64,000 nucleotides of DNA from Synechococcus sp. LA31 (lineage in GTDB: Bacteria; Cyanobacteriota; Cyanobacteriia; PCC-6307; Cyanobiaceae): assembly GCF_018502385.1 (NCBI RefSeq), contig NZ_CP075523.1:806001-870000 (forward strand), given 5' to 3'. The position numbers were made by a program, and so were the translations under genes. Under the pieces are notes generated by a model. The model had not been told where the DNA came from and did no database searches. It worked only from the letters and a program-made list of their open reading frames with translations. This document shows positions 45,894 through 55,358 of this stretch, piece after piece. The stretch's first letter is position 1. Each line of letters begins with the position of its first letter.

Positions 45894-46127
45894 ATGTCAG
45901 CCCCTACCTTCACGGCGGCACTCACGTTTGGTGAATTGGAGGCCAGCTACCTGCTCTATTGCAAAGCCCTGCGAATCCTGATCCGTGATGGGCTGACCCG
46001 TGCCAAGGCAAGCCGCACCGTGGCCTGGAGCAGGCTGGAAAGCTTGCATCATTCGCTGCCTCGCCAATACCACTATCCAGAACAGCTGTTTGTCCTGCTG
46101 AGCCGTGAGCTCATAGCTGCGAGCTGA
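45894..46127 (+). CDS. DUF3136 family protein
   Basis: A 77-aa protein with the cyanobacterial DUF3136 pattern: TFGELEASYLLYCKALRILIRDG, WSRLESLHHSLPRQYHYPEQLFVLL. All-helical prediction, no signal peptide. Function unknown. 81 bases after the membrane protein and about 100 before htpG. Confidence 0.82.
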   Translation: MSAPTFTAALTFGELEASYLLYCKALRILIRDGLTRAKASRTVAWSRLESLHHSLPRQYHYPEQLFVLLSRELIAAS

Positions 46128-46228
46128 AATCAGAGAGCGCGGCTCAGAGGTCGGTTTCCTGCCCATGTTGACCCCTTGGCGGGCTGCCCTGATTCGGAGG
46201 AATCTGGAACTACGTTGCTTTTGACGCT

Positions 46229-48136
46229 GTGGTGCTGCAGGCAGAACAGGGCCAGATCCAGATCCACACTGAAAACATCTTCCCGATCATCAAAAAGGCC
46301 GTCTACAGCGGCCATGAGGTCTTCCTGCGGGAACTGGTGAGCAATGGTGTAGACGCCATCAGCAAGCGCCGCATGGCCGCCATGGCCGGCGATTGCAGCG
46401 AGGGAAGCGAAGGCCGGATCTCCATCCGCATCGATCGTGAAGCCAAGACGCTCACGATCTCCGACAACGGCATCGGCATGAGCGCCGATGAGGTGAAGCG
46501 CTACATCAATCAGGTGGCCTTTTCCAGCGCCGAAGACTTCCTCGAGAAATACAAACAGGAAAACGACGCCATCATTGGCCACTTCGGCCTCGGCTTCTAC
46601 TCCAGCTTCATGGTGGCCAAGCAGGTGGAGCTGGTCACGCTGTCAGCGCGCGAGGGCTCAGAGGCCGTGCGCTGGAGCTGCGATGGCTCACCGAAGTTCA
46701 ACCTGGAGGCCGCAGAGCGCAGCGAAGCTGGCACCGACGTGATCCTGCACCTCATGGAGGAAGAGCTCGAGTACATCGAGCCGGCGCGGATCCGCACGCT
46801 GATCACCACCTACTGCGACTTCATGCCGGTGGAGGTACAGCTCGAGGGTGAGACCGTGAATAAGCGGGAAGCCCCCTGGCGCAAGAGCCCCCGCGACCTC
46901 ACCGACGACGACTACATCGAGCTCTACCGCTACCTCTACCCCTTCCAGGGCGACCCACTGCTCTGGGTTCACCTCAACACTGACTACCCCTACAACCTGC
47001 AGGGCATCCTCTACTTCCCCAAATTCACCGGCCGAGCCGACTGGGAGAAGGGCGAGATCAAGCTCTACTGCAACCAGGTGTTCGTGAGCGACTCGATCAA
47101 GGAAGTCGTGCCGCGTTACCTGCTGCCCCTACGGGGTGTGATCGACTCCCCTGATATTCCGCTCAACGTAAGCCGTTCAGCTCTGCAGACCGACCGGCGA
47201 GTTCGCTCCATCGGCGGCTTCGTTGCTAAGAAAGTCGCGGATCGGCTCAAGCAACTCCACCGCGATGAGCCCAAGCGCTACGCCGAGATCTGGGAATCAC
47301 TGGCGCCATTCATCAAGATTGGTGCCATGGAAGATGACAAGTTCGCGGAGCAGGTTGCGGATCTTGTGCTGTTTGGTACCACTGCCGCCGCCGGGGAAGG
47401 AGAGAACTCCGATCCCATTCCCGGTGACAACAACAAAACGTTCACCACCCTGTCGGGCTATCGCTCCCGCCTGAGCACAGATCACGACAAGCGCATCCTG
47501 TACTGCACGGATGAAGCAGGTCAGGCCGGTGCACTAGCCCTCTGGAAAGGTCAGGGTGCGGAGGTGCTGTTGGCTGACACGTTCATCGACACCCAGTTCA
47601 TTCCCTGGCTGGAATATCGCCATGAGGAGCTGAAGTTTCAGCGTGTCGACAGCGAACTCGACGACTCGCTGCAGGAGAAGGAGAGCGAACTGGCCGACGC
47701 CGACGGCAAAGACAGCTCCGAAAAGGTGCGTGACTTGTTCAAGAACGCCTTGAACAACGACAAGGTGACCATTCAGGTGCAGGCCCTCAAGGGTGACAAC
47801 TCTCCTGCGGCGCTGATCCTTCTACCCGAGCAGATGCGCCGACTCAACGACATGGGCGCCCTGATGGAGCAACGGCTTCCTGGTCTTCCGGATCACCACG
47901 TCCTGCTGGTGAACCGCAAACATCGGCTGGTGGAGGGGCTGCTCAAGCTCAGTGCCGGTTCGGTCATTACCGGTGGGAGCGGCACCTCCCCTAGTCAGCA
48001 GTTGGCCGACAACCTCAGCCGCCACGTCTACGAGATGGCGCGCCTAGCGGTGGGGGGCCTGGAACCCAACCAGCTGGCAGGCTTCCAGCAGCGCAGCTGT
48101 GATCTGATGGGTCAGCTCATGGAGCGGGGGCTCTGA
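46229..48136 (+). CDS. htpG: HtpG chaperone (bacterial Hsp90)
   Basis: 635-aa Hsp90 homologue; start GTG 46229 (VLQAEQGQIQIHTEN; a second GTG is at 46232). ATP-binding motifs: LRELVSNGVDAISKRR, DNGIGMSADEV and GHFGLGFYSSFMVA. The middle domain has GVIDSPDIPLNVSRSALQ. In cyanobacteria HtpG binds phycobilisome linkers and is needed for heat and light stress tolerance. Confidence 0.95.
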   Translation: MVLQAEQGQIQIHTENIFPIIKKAVYSGHEVFLRELVSNGVDAISKRRMAAMAGDCSEGSEGRISIRIDREAKTLTISDNGIGMSADEVKRYINQVAFSSAEDFLEKYKQENDAIIGHFGLGFYSSFMVAKQVELVTLSAREGSEAVRWSCDGSPKFNLEAAERSEAGTDVILHLMEEELEYIEPARIRTLITTYCDFMPVEVQLEGETVNKREAPWRKSPRDLTDDDYIELYRYLYPFQGDPLLWVHLNTDYPYNLQGILYFPKFTGRADWEKGEIKLYCNQVFVSDSIKEVVPRYLLPLRGVIDSPDIPLNVSRSALQTDRRVRSIGGFVAKKVADRLKQLHRDEPKRYAEIWESLAPFIKIGAMEDDKFAEQVADLVLFGTTAAAGEGENSDPIPGDNNKTFTTLSGYRSRLSTDHDKRILYCTDEAGQAGALALWKGQGAEVLLADTFIDTQFIPWLEYRHEELKFQRVDSELDDSLQEKESELADADGKDSSEKVRDLFKNALNNDKVTIQVQALKGDNSPAALILLPEQMRRLNDMGALMEQRLPGLPDHHVLLVNRKHRLVEGLLKLSAGSVITGGSGTSPSQQLADNLSRHVYEMARLAVGGLEPNQLAGFQQRSCDLMGQLMERGL

Positions 48137-48314
48137 CCAGCCTGCCCATTTGACATCGCAGGGGCTTCAGGGGAAGGTGGAGGTAGCCAGTTCTGGTCGC
48201 CTCCCCTTTTGTTGCCGGTGAACACCGGCTGGGTGGCCAGGGTTATTGCATGAGGGGCTGATCCAACCTCAGCCTTCTGCATCCCAAGGAACTGGAGTTC
48301 TTCGACAGCGCAGC
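48137..48314 (+). promoter_or_regulatory. htpG-ggpS intergenic region with two hairpins
   Basis: 178-base stretch between htpG stop and the chosen ggpS start. A terminator-like stem-loop (48179-48204: GGAGGTAGCCA ... TGGTCGCCTCC, one mismatch, two G-U) is followed by TTTT at 48207-48210. A second short hairpin at 48214-48229 (GCCGGT, loop GAAC, ACCGGC) comes next. The first probably ends htpG transcription. The ggpS promoter and any salt-response element must be here or in htpG; no characteristic operator recognised. No small ORF like GgpR identified. Confidence 0.55.
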
Positions 48315-49814
48315 GTGCCCAGTTCCTTCGTGTTGGTTTATCACCGCTCACCCTTCGATGAGGTGATCGATGCCGAAGGAAAGCGTCAGTGGCGAGATCA
48401 AAAAAGTCCAAACGGCATCATTCCCACCCTGCGCAATCTGTTTCGCTCTCAACCCTCAGGCACCTGGATTGCCTGGCGGGAGGAAGAGTCGGTCGAGGCT
48501 GAAGACGAAACTCTCACCGTAGAAGCCGGAGCCGCTACAGCCTCAGCCATTCGTCTCAGACGCATCCCGCTGCGTAAAGAGCAGATCGGCAGCTTCTACC
48601 ACGTGACCTCCAAGGAGTCGATCTGGCCGGTTCTTCATAGCTTTCCCAGCTTTTTTGAGGTCAATAATGCTGACTGGGCTATCTTCCAGGAGGTCAACAG
48701 ACGCTTTGCCGAGGCGGCGTGTAACGAAGCCGCACACGGTGCCTCAATCTGGATTCACGACTACAACCTTTGGCTGACACCGGGCTACATCCGGGCCTTA
48801 CGGCCTGACGTGAAGATCAGCTTGTTTCATCACACTCCCTTCCCCAGTAGTGATGTGTTCAGCATCCTGCCTTGGCGCGAGGAAATCCTCGAAAGCCTGC
48901 TCTGCTGTGATGCAGTGGGCTTTCACATCCCCCGCTACGCCGAAAATTTCGCCCGTGCCGCCACCAGCCTGCTCGCTGTGGAGAAGGCACCGAAAACCCC
49001 AGTTGCCAACCACTTCTTACCCTGCGGTAGTGCTCTAGCCCAGCCAGACGCAACGCCCTGGCTGGAGTACCGCGGTCGGCGAATACAACTGGTGTCCACG
49101 CCGGTAGGCACAAGCCCAGATGTGATCCTGTCACTTCGCAATAGCGAAACTGTACAGACCTTGATCCAAAGTATCGAGGAGGGCACCAAACGCGGCCGTC
49201 AGCTGATTCTTTCTGCCAGCCGTGTGGATTACACCAAAGGCAATCAGGAAATGCTTCTGGCCTACGAACGGCTCTTAGAGCACAGATCCGACCTTCACGG
49301 TGAGGTAGTACTCGTGCTCGCCTGCGTGGCCGCCAATACGGGAATGAAGGTGTACGAAGACACCCAACGCAGCATCGAAGAGACCGTGGGCCGGATCAAC
49401 GGCCGGTTCAGCCGCATTGACTGGGTGCCGATACGGCTCACCACCCAGCGCATTAGCTACGAAGAAATGGTGGCCTGGTTCGCCTCAGCTGACATCTGCT
49501 GGATCACCCCGCTGCGCGATGGACTGAATCTGGTGGCCAAGGAATACGCCGCTGCACGCAAAGGCAAGGGCGGCACCCTCGTGCTCTCGGAATTCACCGG
49601 TGCTTCAGTGGTGATGAAAGGCGCGGTGCTCACGAATCCCTACTCACACCGGCGCATGGATGAAGCCATTGAGGAGGCACTGGCCATGCCCGCTGATCAG
49701 CAGCTCACCCGTATGCAATCCATGGTGAATGCCGTTGAGCATCTGAGCGTGGATAACTGGGCCGATGAACAACTGAGGGCGATCCAGCCGGCTGTGGCGG
49801 CGCTGCCCACCTGA
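48315..49814 (+). CDS. ggpS: Glucosylglycerol-phosphate synthase
   Basis: GT20 family enzyme making 2-O-(alpha-glucosyl)glycerol 3-phosphate from ADP-glucose and glycerol 3-phosphate, the first committed step of the compatible solute GG. 499 aa from GTG 48315 (PSSFVLVYHRSPFDEV), the usual length for GgpS; a TTG 69 bases upstream is in frame but adds residues not typical. Motifs: WIHDYNLWLTPGYIRALRP, FHHTPFPSSDVFSILPW, ILSASRVDYTKGNQEM, TPLRDGLNLVAKEYAAA. Related to trehalose-6-phosphate synthases but the ggt and ggpP neighbours fix it. TGA overlaps ggtB ATG (TGATG), so ggpS heads an operon with the transporter. Confidence 0.94.
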   Translation: MPSSFVLVYHRSPFDEVIDAEGKRQWRDQKSPNGIIPTLRNLFRSQPSGTWIAWREEESVEAEDETLTVEAGAATASAIRLRRIPLRKEQIGSFYHVTSKESIWPVLHSFPSFFEVNNADWAIFQEVNRRFAEAACNEAAHGASIWIHDYNLWLTPGYIRALRPDVKISLFHHTPFPSSDVFSILPWREEILESLLCCDAVGFHIPRYAENFARAATSLLAVEKAPKTPVANHFLPCGSALAQPDATPWLEYRGRRIQLVSTPVGTSPDVILSLRNSETVQTLIQSIEEGTKRGRQLILSASRVDYTKGNQEMLLAYERLLEHRSDLHGEVVLVLACVAANTGMKVYEDTQRSIEETVGRINGRFSRIDWVPIRLTTQRISYEEMVAWFASADICWITPLRDGLNLVAKEYAAARKGKGGTLVLSEFTGASVVMKGAVLTNPYSHRRMDEAIEEALAMPADQQLTRMQSMVNAVEHLSVDNWADEQLRAIQPAVAALPT

Positions 49815-51067
49815 TGCTGCGCCGATGGCCACTGCTGCTTGTTGCACTGATCACCAGTGTTTTGCTAGGGCTCTGGGGTTTGGCAGCCCGCGCGATCGAG
49901 CCGGTGAATGTGCTGATGCCGGCACCCTTTGCCGATGCCAGCGCTGATCTGGTTGACAGCTTTAACAGGGAGCATCCTGGTATTGAGCTCAGCATCACCC
50001 GCGGGCCGCTGCAAACTGAGGCTGTCTCAGATCTTGCGATCAGCAGCCTGTTGCTGGGGAGTAGTCCCTACGACCTCCTGCTGATGGATGTCAGCTGGAC
50101 ACCTAAGTATGCAAAGGCAGGCTGGCTCGAACCACTGGAAGGTTGGCTCGGTGACGACGCCTTAGCTGATCTCGCACCAGGCGCTGAACTGGGCAACGCC
50201 TTTGGTGGCCATCTTTGGCGCTTCCCTCTCGTAGCGGATATGGGTCTGCTCTACTGGCGCACCGATCTAATGGACGCGCCCCCGCGGACCCCGATCGAGC
50301 TCGAGACGATCAGTCGCGATCTTCAGGCAGCCGGACTCGTGCCATGGGGCTACGTGTGGCAAGGCAAGCAATACGAAGGACTCAGTTGTGTCTATGTGGA
50401 GATGCTCAGCGGCTTCGGTGGCCGCTGGCTGGAGCAGGACCAGACCGAACTCAATAGCCATTCCGCCGTGCAAGCCACCGCCTGGCTGCGCCACCTTGTA
50501 GAGGCGGGCATTACGCCACCCAGCGTGGCCAACATGGCTGAACCGGAAGCGCTGCAGGCCTTCCAAGCCGGTGATGCAGCCTTCATGCGCAACTGGCCCT
50601 ACGCCTGGGCAATGCTCAACAAATCCGATTCACCCTTGAAGGGGAAGGTGGCGATTACCACCATGGTGAGCGAAAGCGGTGAACCCCATGCGGCCACCCA
50701 GGGCAGCTGGGGGCTGTCGCTGCTCAAGGGCTCCCGCCACAAGAGGGCCGCCATTGAGGCCCTTCGCTACCTCACCAGCGTGGACGCCCAAAAGCAACTG
50801 AACCTGCGCTGGGGCTACACACCCACTCGTTTGAGTGTCTTCGATGATCCGGAGCTTTTGGCAGCCAACCCGGTGCTGGCCGATCTGAAAGTAGCCCTCG
50901 CAGATTCAGTACTACGGCCGCTCACACCGATCTACGCCCAGCTGAGCGATCTGCTTTACCGCGAACTCAACAACGTGATCACTGGCGGTATCAACCCTCA
51001 ACCCGCCATGAGGCAGCTTCAAAGCAACAGCGAGCGGCTGCTAGTTACCGCTGGAGGCCAGGGCTGA
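49814..51067 (+). CDS. ggtB: Glucosylglycerol ABC transporter substrate-binding protein
   Basis: A 417-aa extracytoplasmic sugar-binding protein (family 1 SBP). N-terminal signal peptide/anchor: basic MLRRW, hydrophobic LLLVALITSVLLGLWGLAARA. Mature domain features: VNVLMPAPFADASADLVDSFNREHPGIEL, SSPYDLLLMDVSWTPKYAKAGWLEPL, and AFQAGDAAFMRNWPYAWAML. Binds GG (and possibly sucrose or trehalose as the known system in Synechocystis) outside the membrane. Its ATG overlaps the ggpS stop and its own TGA overlaps ggtC (TGATG). Confidence 0.9.
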   Translation: MLRRWPLLLVALITSVLLGLWGLAARAIEPVNVLMPAPFADASADLVDSFNREHPGIELSITRGPLQTEAVSDLAISSLLLGSSPYDLLLMDVSWTPKYAKAGWLEPLEGWLGDDALADLAPGAELGNAFGGHLWRFPLVADMGLLYWRTDLMDAPPRTPIELETISRDLQAAGLVPWGYVWQGKQYEGLSCVYVEMLSGFGGRWLEQDQTELNSHSAVQATAWLRHLVEAGITPPSVANMAEPEALQAFQAGDAAFMRNWPYAWAMLNKSDSPLKGKVAITTMVSESGEPHAATQGSWGLSLLKGSRHKRAAIEALRYLTSVDAQKQLNLRWGYTPTRLSVFDDPELLAANPVLADLKVALADSVLRPLTPIYAQLSDLLYRELNNVITGGINPQPAMRQLQSNSERLLVTAGGQG

Positions 51068-51927
51068 TGCGCTGGAAGCTGTGGCTTCTGATGGCGCCAG
51101 CACTGCTGTGGCTCGCCGCGATCTTTGCCGCGCCGATGCTGCATTACGCCTGGCTGAGCACGCAGGCCGAAACCGTGCTGACAGGGTTCCAGCCGAGACC
51201 CATCGGTACGGAACAGTGGCTGCGGCTATGGAACGACGCCCGTTTTTGGCAAGACACCTGGCAGACACTCCGGTTCAGCGCTGCCTCGGTGGGACTAGAA
51301 ATGCTGCTGGGGCTCACGATGGCCCTGCTTCTGCATCAGCCACTGCGAGGGCGGGGCACACTCCGCACCATCAGCCTGTTGCCCTGGGCCCTGCCAACAA
51401 CTGTGATGGCACTGGGCTGGCGCTGGATCTTCAACGATCCCTATGGGCCCATCAATCAAGCGATGGCCCAGCTTGGGCTGGGCTCAGTGCCGTTTCTCTC
51501 CGACCCAAACATCACCTGGCTTGCAGCCGTGTGGGCCGACACATGGAAAACAACGCCCTTTGTGGCCTTGCTGCTCCTGGCTGGCCTGCAGAACATTCCG
51601 GCCGATCTCTACGAAGCCGCAGCATTGGAAGGAGCAAGCCCCTGGCAAAACCTGCGCCGCATCACCCTGCCTTTGCTCACCCCTTATCTCTTGATTGCCT
51701 TGCTGTTCCGCTTAGCCCAGGCCCTAGGCGTGTTCGATCTGATTCAGGTGCTCACCGGCGGCGGCCCGGCCGGAAGCACTGAAAGCCTGGCTCTCTACGC
51801 CTACTTGAATGCCATGCGCTTTTTGGATTTTGGCTATAGCGCCACGGTGATGCTCGGGTCTTTTGTGGTGCTGCTGCTAGTGGCCGCCCTGGCAGGGCTG
51901 GGGCTTCGCGGGAGGTTGTTGCGCTGA
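51067..51927 (+). CDS. ggtC: Glucosylglycerol ABC transporter permease GgtC
   Basis: A 286-aa MalF/UgpA-like permease; six hydrophobic helices. EAA loop: LYEAAALEGASPWQNLRRITLPLLTP. ATG overlaps ggtB TGA by one base; TGA overlaps ggtD ATG. Confidence 0.91.
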   Translation: MRWKLWLLMAPALLWLAAIFAAPMLHYAWLSTQAETVLTGFQPRPIGTEQWLRLWNDARFWQDTWQTLRFSAASVGLEMLLGLTMALLLHQPLRGRGTLRTISLLPWALPTTVMALGWRWIFNDPYGPINQAMAQLGLGSVPFLSDPNITWLAAVWADTWKTTPFVALLLLAGLQNIPADLYEAAALEGASPWQNLRRITLPLLTPYLLIALLFRLAQALGVFDLIQVLTGGGPAGSTESLALYAYLNAMRFLDFGYSATVMLGSFVVLLLVAALAGLGLRGRLLR

Positions 51928-52724
51928 TGGCAAGGCTGGCTTTGTTGATCTGGAGCCTGGGTCCGATGCTCTGGCAGCTCTACACATCGTTCAGGCCCAC
52001 TGAAGCCCTCACCGGTGGGTTGAATGGCCCGGCTGGCTGGACGCTCTCCCATTACCAGCAGCTCCTCCAGGGGGATCCGCCGTTTCTCACGTATCTGATC
52101 AACAGCACCGTGGTGGGCGCCAGCAGCACCGCACTCACCCTGGCCTTAGCTGTTCCGTGCGCCTACGGGCTGAGCCGTATCGGTCGCGCTGCATCGCGCA
52201 ACCTTTCACTCCTGGTGGCTGCTGCGGCCGCCTTCCCGGCTGTGCTGCTGTTTCTGGCTCTGCTGGAGCTTGCAAGAGATTGGCATCTTGCCAACAACCT
52301 CCTGGCCTTAAGCCTCCCCTACGCAGGGCTCTGCCTGCCCCTCGCGATCCTGCTGCTGCAAGCCTCGTTCCGCGATATTCCCCTCGAATTGGAAGAAGCG
52401 GCGCTCATGGAAGGAATGGGCTTGTGGCAGCGTTTGCGCTGGGTGATGTTGCCGCTGATGACGCCGGCCATGGCCAGCGCTGCAGTCTTGATCTTTATTT
52501 TCTGCTGGAACGAGTATCCAATCGCGCTCACCTGGTTGAGCCAAAGCAACCTGCTCACCCTGGCTCCAGCGATGGCCCGCATCGCTGGATCTTCGGTGTT
52601 CACCATTCCCTATGGCGCTTTTGCTGCCGCCACCGTGCTCGGCAGCATGCCACTGATCCTGCTGATGCTGCTCTTCCAGCGCCAGATCATCAGTGGCCTC
52701 ACCCAAGGAGCGATTAAAGGATGA
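51927..52724 (+). CDS. ggtD: Glucosylglycerol ABC transporter permease GgtD
   Basis: 265-aa MalG/UgpE-like permease, partner of GgtC. EAA loop: LEEAALMEGMGLWQRLRWVMLPLMTPA. Hydrophobic helices throughout, opening with ALLIWSLGPMLWQLYTSFRP. ATGA overlap with ggtA. Confidence 0.91.
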   Translation: MARLALLIWSLGPMLWQLYTSFRPTEALTGGLNGPAGWTLSHYQQLLQGDPPFLTYLINSTVVGASSTALTLALAVPCAYGLSRIGRAASRNLSLLVAAAAAFPAVLLFLALLELARDWHLANNLLALSLPYAGLCLPLAILLLQASFRDIPLELEEAALMEGMGLWQRLRWVMLPLMTPAMASAAVLIFIFCWNEYPIALTWLSQSNLLTLAPAMARIAGSSVFTIPYGAFAAATVLGSMPLILLMLLFQRQIISGLTQGAIKG

Positions 52725-53773
52725 CCATGAGGCTCAACACCAGCTCATCCAGCAACGCCACCGGCTTGAGGTTGAAACATCTCAGCCGGCGCGTGCAGCA
52801 ACAAACGCTGCTGGATCAGCTCACGCTCGAGGTCGCTCCTGGCGAGATCCTGGCCCTGCTCGGCCCGAGCGGCTGCGGCAAGAGCACAACGCTACGTCTG
52901 ATCGCTGGCCTCGATCAGGCGAGCTCCGGCGAGATTGAGTTGGGCGGATCGCAGATCACCCAGTTGCCACCAGCGCAGCGGCACGTGGCCATGGTGTTTC
53001 AAAGCTATGCACTCTTCCCGCATTTAAGCGTCGAGCGCAATCTCAGCCTCGGCATGGAATTGCGGGGTGTGCCGAGAGCCGAGATTGTCCGTGATCTCGA
53101 ACAAGTGCTGGCCCTGCTACAGCTTGAAGGGTTGCGACAGCGTCGACCTGCGGAGCTCTCCGGTGGCCAGCGCCAACGGGTTGCCCTCGCCAGGGCCCTG
53201 CTGCGCAAACCGGCGCTGTTCCTGCTGGATGAACCCATGAGCAACCTGGATGCTCAGCTGCGGGAAGACCTCCGCGGCGAACTGCGAACACTGCTGCGCA
53301 GCACAGGTGTTCCTGTGGTGTATGTAACCCATGATCAGCACGAAGCGATGGGTCTGGCAGACCGCATTGCCGTGCTGCGGGAGGGGCGACTGCAGCAGAT
53401 CGGCACAGCAGAGGAGCTTTACAACTCACCTGCCAACCGCTTTGTAGCGAGCTTTCTCGGAAATCCCAGCATCAACATGATCGACACCCCAGATCGCCAA
53501 CTGGGACTCAGACCAGAGCGGCTGCAGCTGGCCGAAGCAGGCAGCGAGCTGGAAACAGACTGGGCAGCTTTGGAGGGCACCATCAGCCATCGTGAATGGC
53601 TCGGTGACCGCGTGATCACCCATGTGGATTGCGGTCTCCAAGGCACGTTGAAAGTTGTGGGTGATGCAGGCCAGGGGGCCAGCGCCGTGCAGGTGCGATG
53701 GCGGCAACAGGATGCCTTGAGTTTCGAGCGAGAGAGCGGCACGCTGCTTCCTCTCACCATACATTCTCGATAA
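52721..53773 (+). CDS. ggtA: Glucosylglycerol ABC transporter ATPase
   Basis: 350-aa MalK/UgpC-type ATPase energising GG import. Walker A is [13 protein letters not shown], signature LSGGQRQRVALARALL, Walker B LFLLDEPMSNLDAQL, H-loop VTHDQHEAMGLAD. After about residue 235 a C-terminal OB/TOBE-like regulatory domain follows. In Synechocystis ggtA is separate from ggtBCD; here all are contiguous. 20-base tail-to-tail overlap with the next minus-strand gene. Confidence 0.92.
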   Translation: MTMRLNTSSSSNATGLRLKHLSRRVQQQTLLDQLTLEVAPGEILALLGPSGCGKSTTLRLIAGLDQASSGEIELGGSQITQLPPAQRHVAMVFQSYALFPHLSVERNLSLGMELRGVPRAEIVRDLEQVLALLQLEGLRQRRPAELSGGQRQRVALARALLRKPALFLLDEPMSNLDAQLREDLRGELRTLLRSTGVPVVYVTHDQHEAMGLADRIAVLREGRLQQIGTAEELYNSPANRFVASFLGNPSINMIDTPDRQLGLRPERLQLAEAGSELETDWAALEGTISHREWLGDRVITHVDCGLQGTLKVVGDAGQGASAVQVRWRQQDALSFERESGTLLPLTIHSR

Positions 53774-55301
53774 CATTCATCGCCTGCAGATAGGCAGGTT
53801 GATCTTCGCTATTCACTGATTCATCGTCGACAAAACTATCACCGGTACCGGTTCGTCGAGCCAGATCAGCCACTACCGCACTGACCATCAGATCAAGAGC
53901 GGCAGGGTTCTCCAGATTTTGCAGTGCCTCGGCATAGCGACGGCTGTGGGTAGGCCGTACAGATTCCTGGCAGTAGTTACTAAGTTCACGGCTCTCAGTC
54001 ATCACTGCAAAGGCCGTCTGCTTAGAACTCTGCCGACCAAAAATCGCCATATAGAGCAGATTGCCAAGCGATGCATCATGGATGGGGATCTCGTACTGAC
54101 GAAGGATCTGCGGCCAATAGCGCAAAGAACGCAGGCCTTCAAGGCCGCCTTTCGCCAAACCTGCGGCCTCGCACCACTGCTCGAATTCCTCGAGGCTGTT
54201 GGGGCAACGGCCCAGCTCCCTCATCCTCTCAGCGAGTACAACACCGGCCTGAAAATTGCGGGTGGGACTGCCGGTGCTGGGCAACATCATGCTGCCGCGA
54301 ACGTCGGCGACCATGGCTGTGAGTTGCGAGAAGGTATGGTCGCGGACCTTCTCCATATCTCCATCGCGCACCAAGGCCGCTTCAATGCGCTGCACGCCAT
54401 AGCCCAACTCAGTTAGTGCGATGGGCTGGCGGTGGTACAGGCGCTGGCGATCGCTCCGGGCCATCGACACAGTGGCCGCCTGATCCAGGCTTTGCTCGAG
54501 AAGAAGGGTGAGCAATGTGGGCAGAACACCGGGATTTTCTCGGTGGTAAGTATAGCCAAACCCGGCAAAGATTGAGGCCATATTCTTGGCGGCCTTGATG
54601 TATTGACCCTCGATATTGTGAACACCAGGTGAAACCTGAATATTCGGTGACAGGCGATCGATCAACCGCGCACCCAACAGGGCTGTGAGTGCATTCGGGT
54701 GGCAGAAGTTGGCCGTGAAGCTATCCAGCGGGTTGCGCAGTGCCCCATGGCGATGGAAGCCGCTGAAGAAGGCCAGATTGGGTTGCTTCTGGCACAGCAC
54801 ATAGGCCTCGTTCGTGATCGGGTCATGACAGAACGAACCCGCTAAACAGGCCAGCACCACATGCTCTCGTCGCAGAACCTGACGCAGCTCCAGCGCTTCC
54901 TGAAGGTCTTCCTCCACGTGATTGCTGTTGGCGCTCAGCACCACCAGGTCGCAGCGTTCGATCAGATCACGGAGCGTGTTAGGAACCCGGCTTGTGCCCT
55001 GCAAATGGCTGCCCATTTGCTCCATCGTGGCCAGGTGTTCCGGATCCATTCCCGCCAAGTCGCCTGAGGAAAAGGCACCCAGCAGCTCGCGGCCTGGCCG
55101 CGGAGCCAGCAGCAGCCTCGAACCATCGGTCTGCATGGCGCAGTTGTAGGCCAGGGCAGCCGGATAGAGCCCCACGCTGTAGAAGCCCACCTTGCCCTGC
55201 TCGAGCGCGAGCAGCCGCTCACGAATCAGGGTGGGATCGAGGTTGAGCTCAAAGAATCCGTTCTGCAAAACCAGCCTGTCGGACGCACTTGTCCTGTCCA
55301 T
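53754..55301 (-). CDS. Glycerol-3-phosphate dehydrogenase-like protein, GG island
   Basis: A 515-aa protein from the ATG at 55301 (MDRTSASDRLVLQNGF). It looks like an NAD(P)-dependent glycerol-3-phosphate dehydrogenase (GpsA type) but is about 50 percent longer. Signs: a Rossmann-like GKVGFYSVGLYPAALAYN, a strand LVVLSANSNHVEEDLQEAL where the NAD loop is expected, a GVHNIEGQYIKAAKNMASIFAGFGY segment resembling the GpsA catalytic Lys-Asn helix, and a long all-helical C-terminal domain. The classical GxGxxG is not clean. Position within the GG island, opposite ggpP and ggtA, suggests supply or turnover of glycerol 3-phosphate for GgpS; that is inference and the reaction is unproven. Confidence 0.7.
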   Translation of the reverse strand: MDRTSASDRLVLQNGFFELNLDPTLIRERLLALEQGKVGFYSVGLYPAALAYNCAMQTDGSRLLLAPRPGRELLGAFSSGDLAGMDPEHLATMEQMGSHLQGTSRVPNTLRDLIERCDLVVLSANSNHVEEDLQEALELRQVLRREHVVLACLAGSFCHDPITNEAYVLCQKQPNLAFFSGFHRHGALRNPLDSFTANFCHPNALTALLGARLIDRLSPNIQVSPGVHNIEGQYIKAAKNMASIFAGFGYTYHRENPGVLPTLLTLLLEQSLDQAATVSMARSDRQRLYHRQPIALTELGYGVQRIEAALVRDGDMEKVRDHTFSQLTAMVADVRGSMMLPSTGSPTRNFQAGVVLAERMRELGRCPNSLEEFEQWCEAAGLAKGGLEGLRSLRYWPQILRQYEIPIHDASLGNLLYMAIFGRQSSKQTAFAVMTESRELSNYCQESVRPTHSRRYAEALQNLENPAALDLMVSAVVADLARRTGTGDSFVDDESVNSEDQPAYLQAMNVIENVW

Positions 55302-55358
55302 CTTGCGGGCTGAACCGGCAACCATGGGAGGGTGGAAGCCGCTCCTCACCCGTGGTGC

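Noticed and set aside
48246-48314. TTG start extending GgpS by 23 residues
   Set aside because: The extra residues are unlike GgpS N-termini and the GTG at 48315 gives the usual length.
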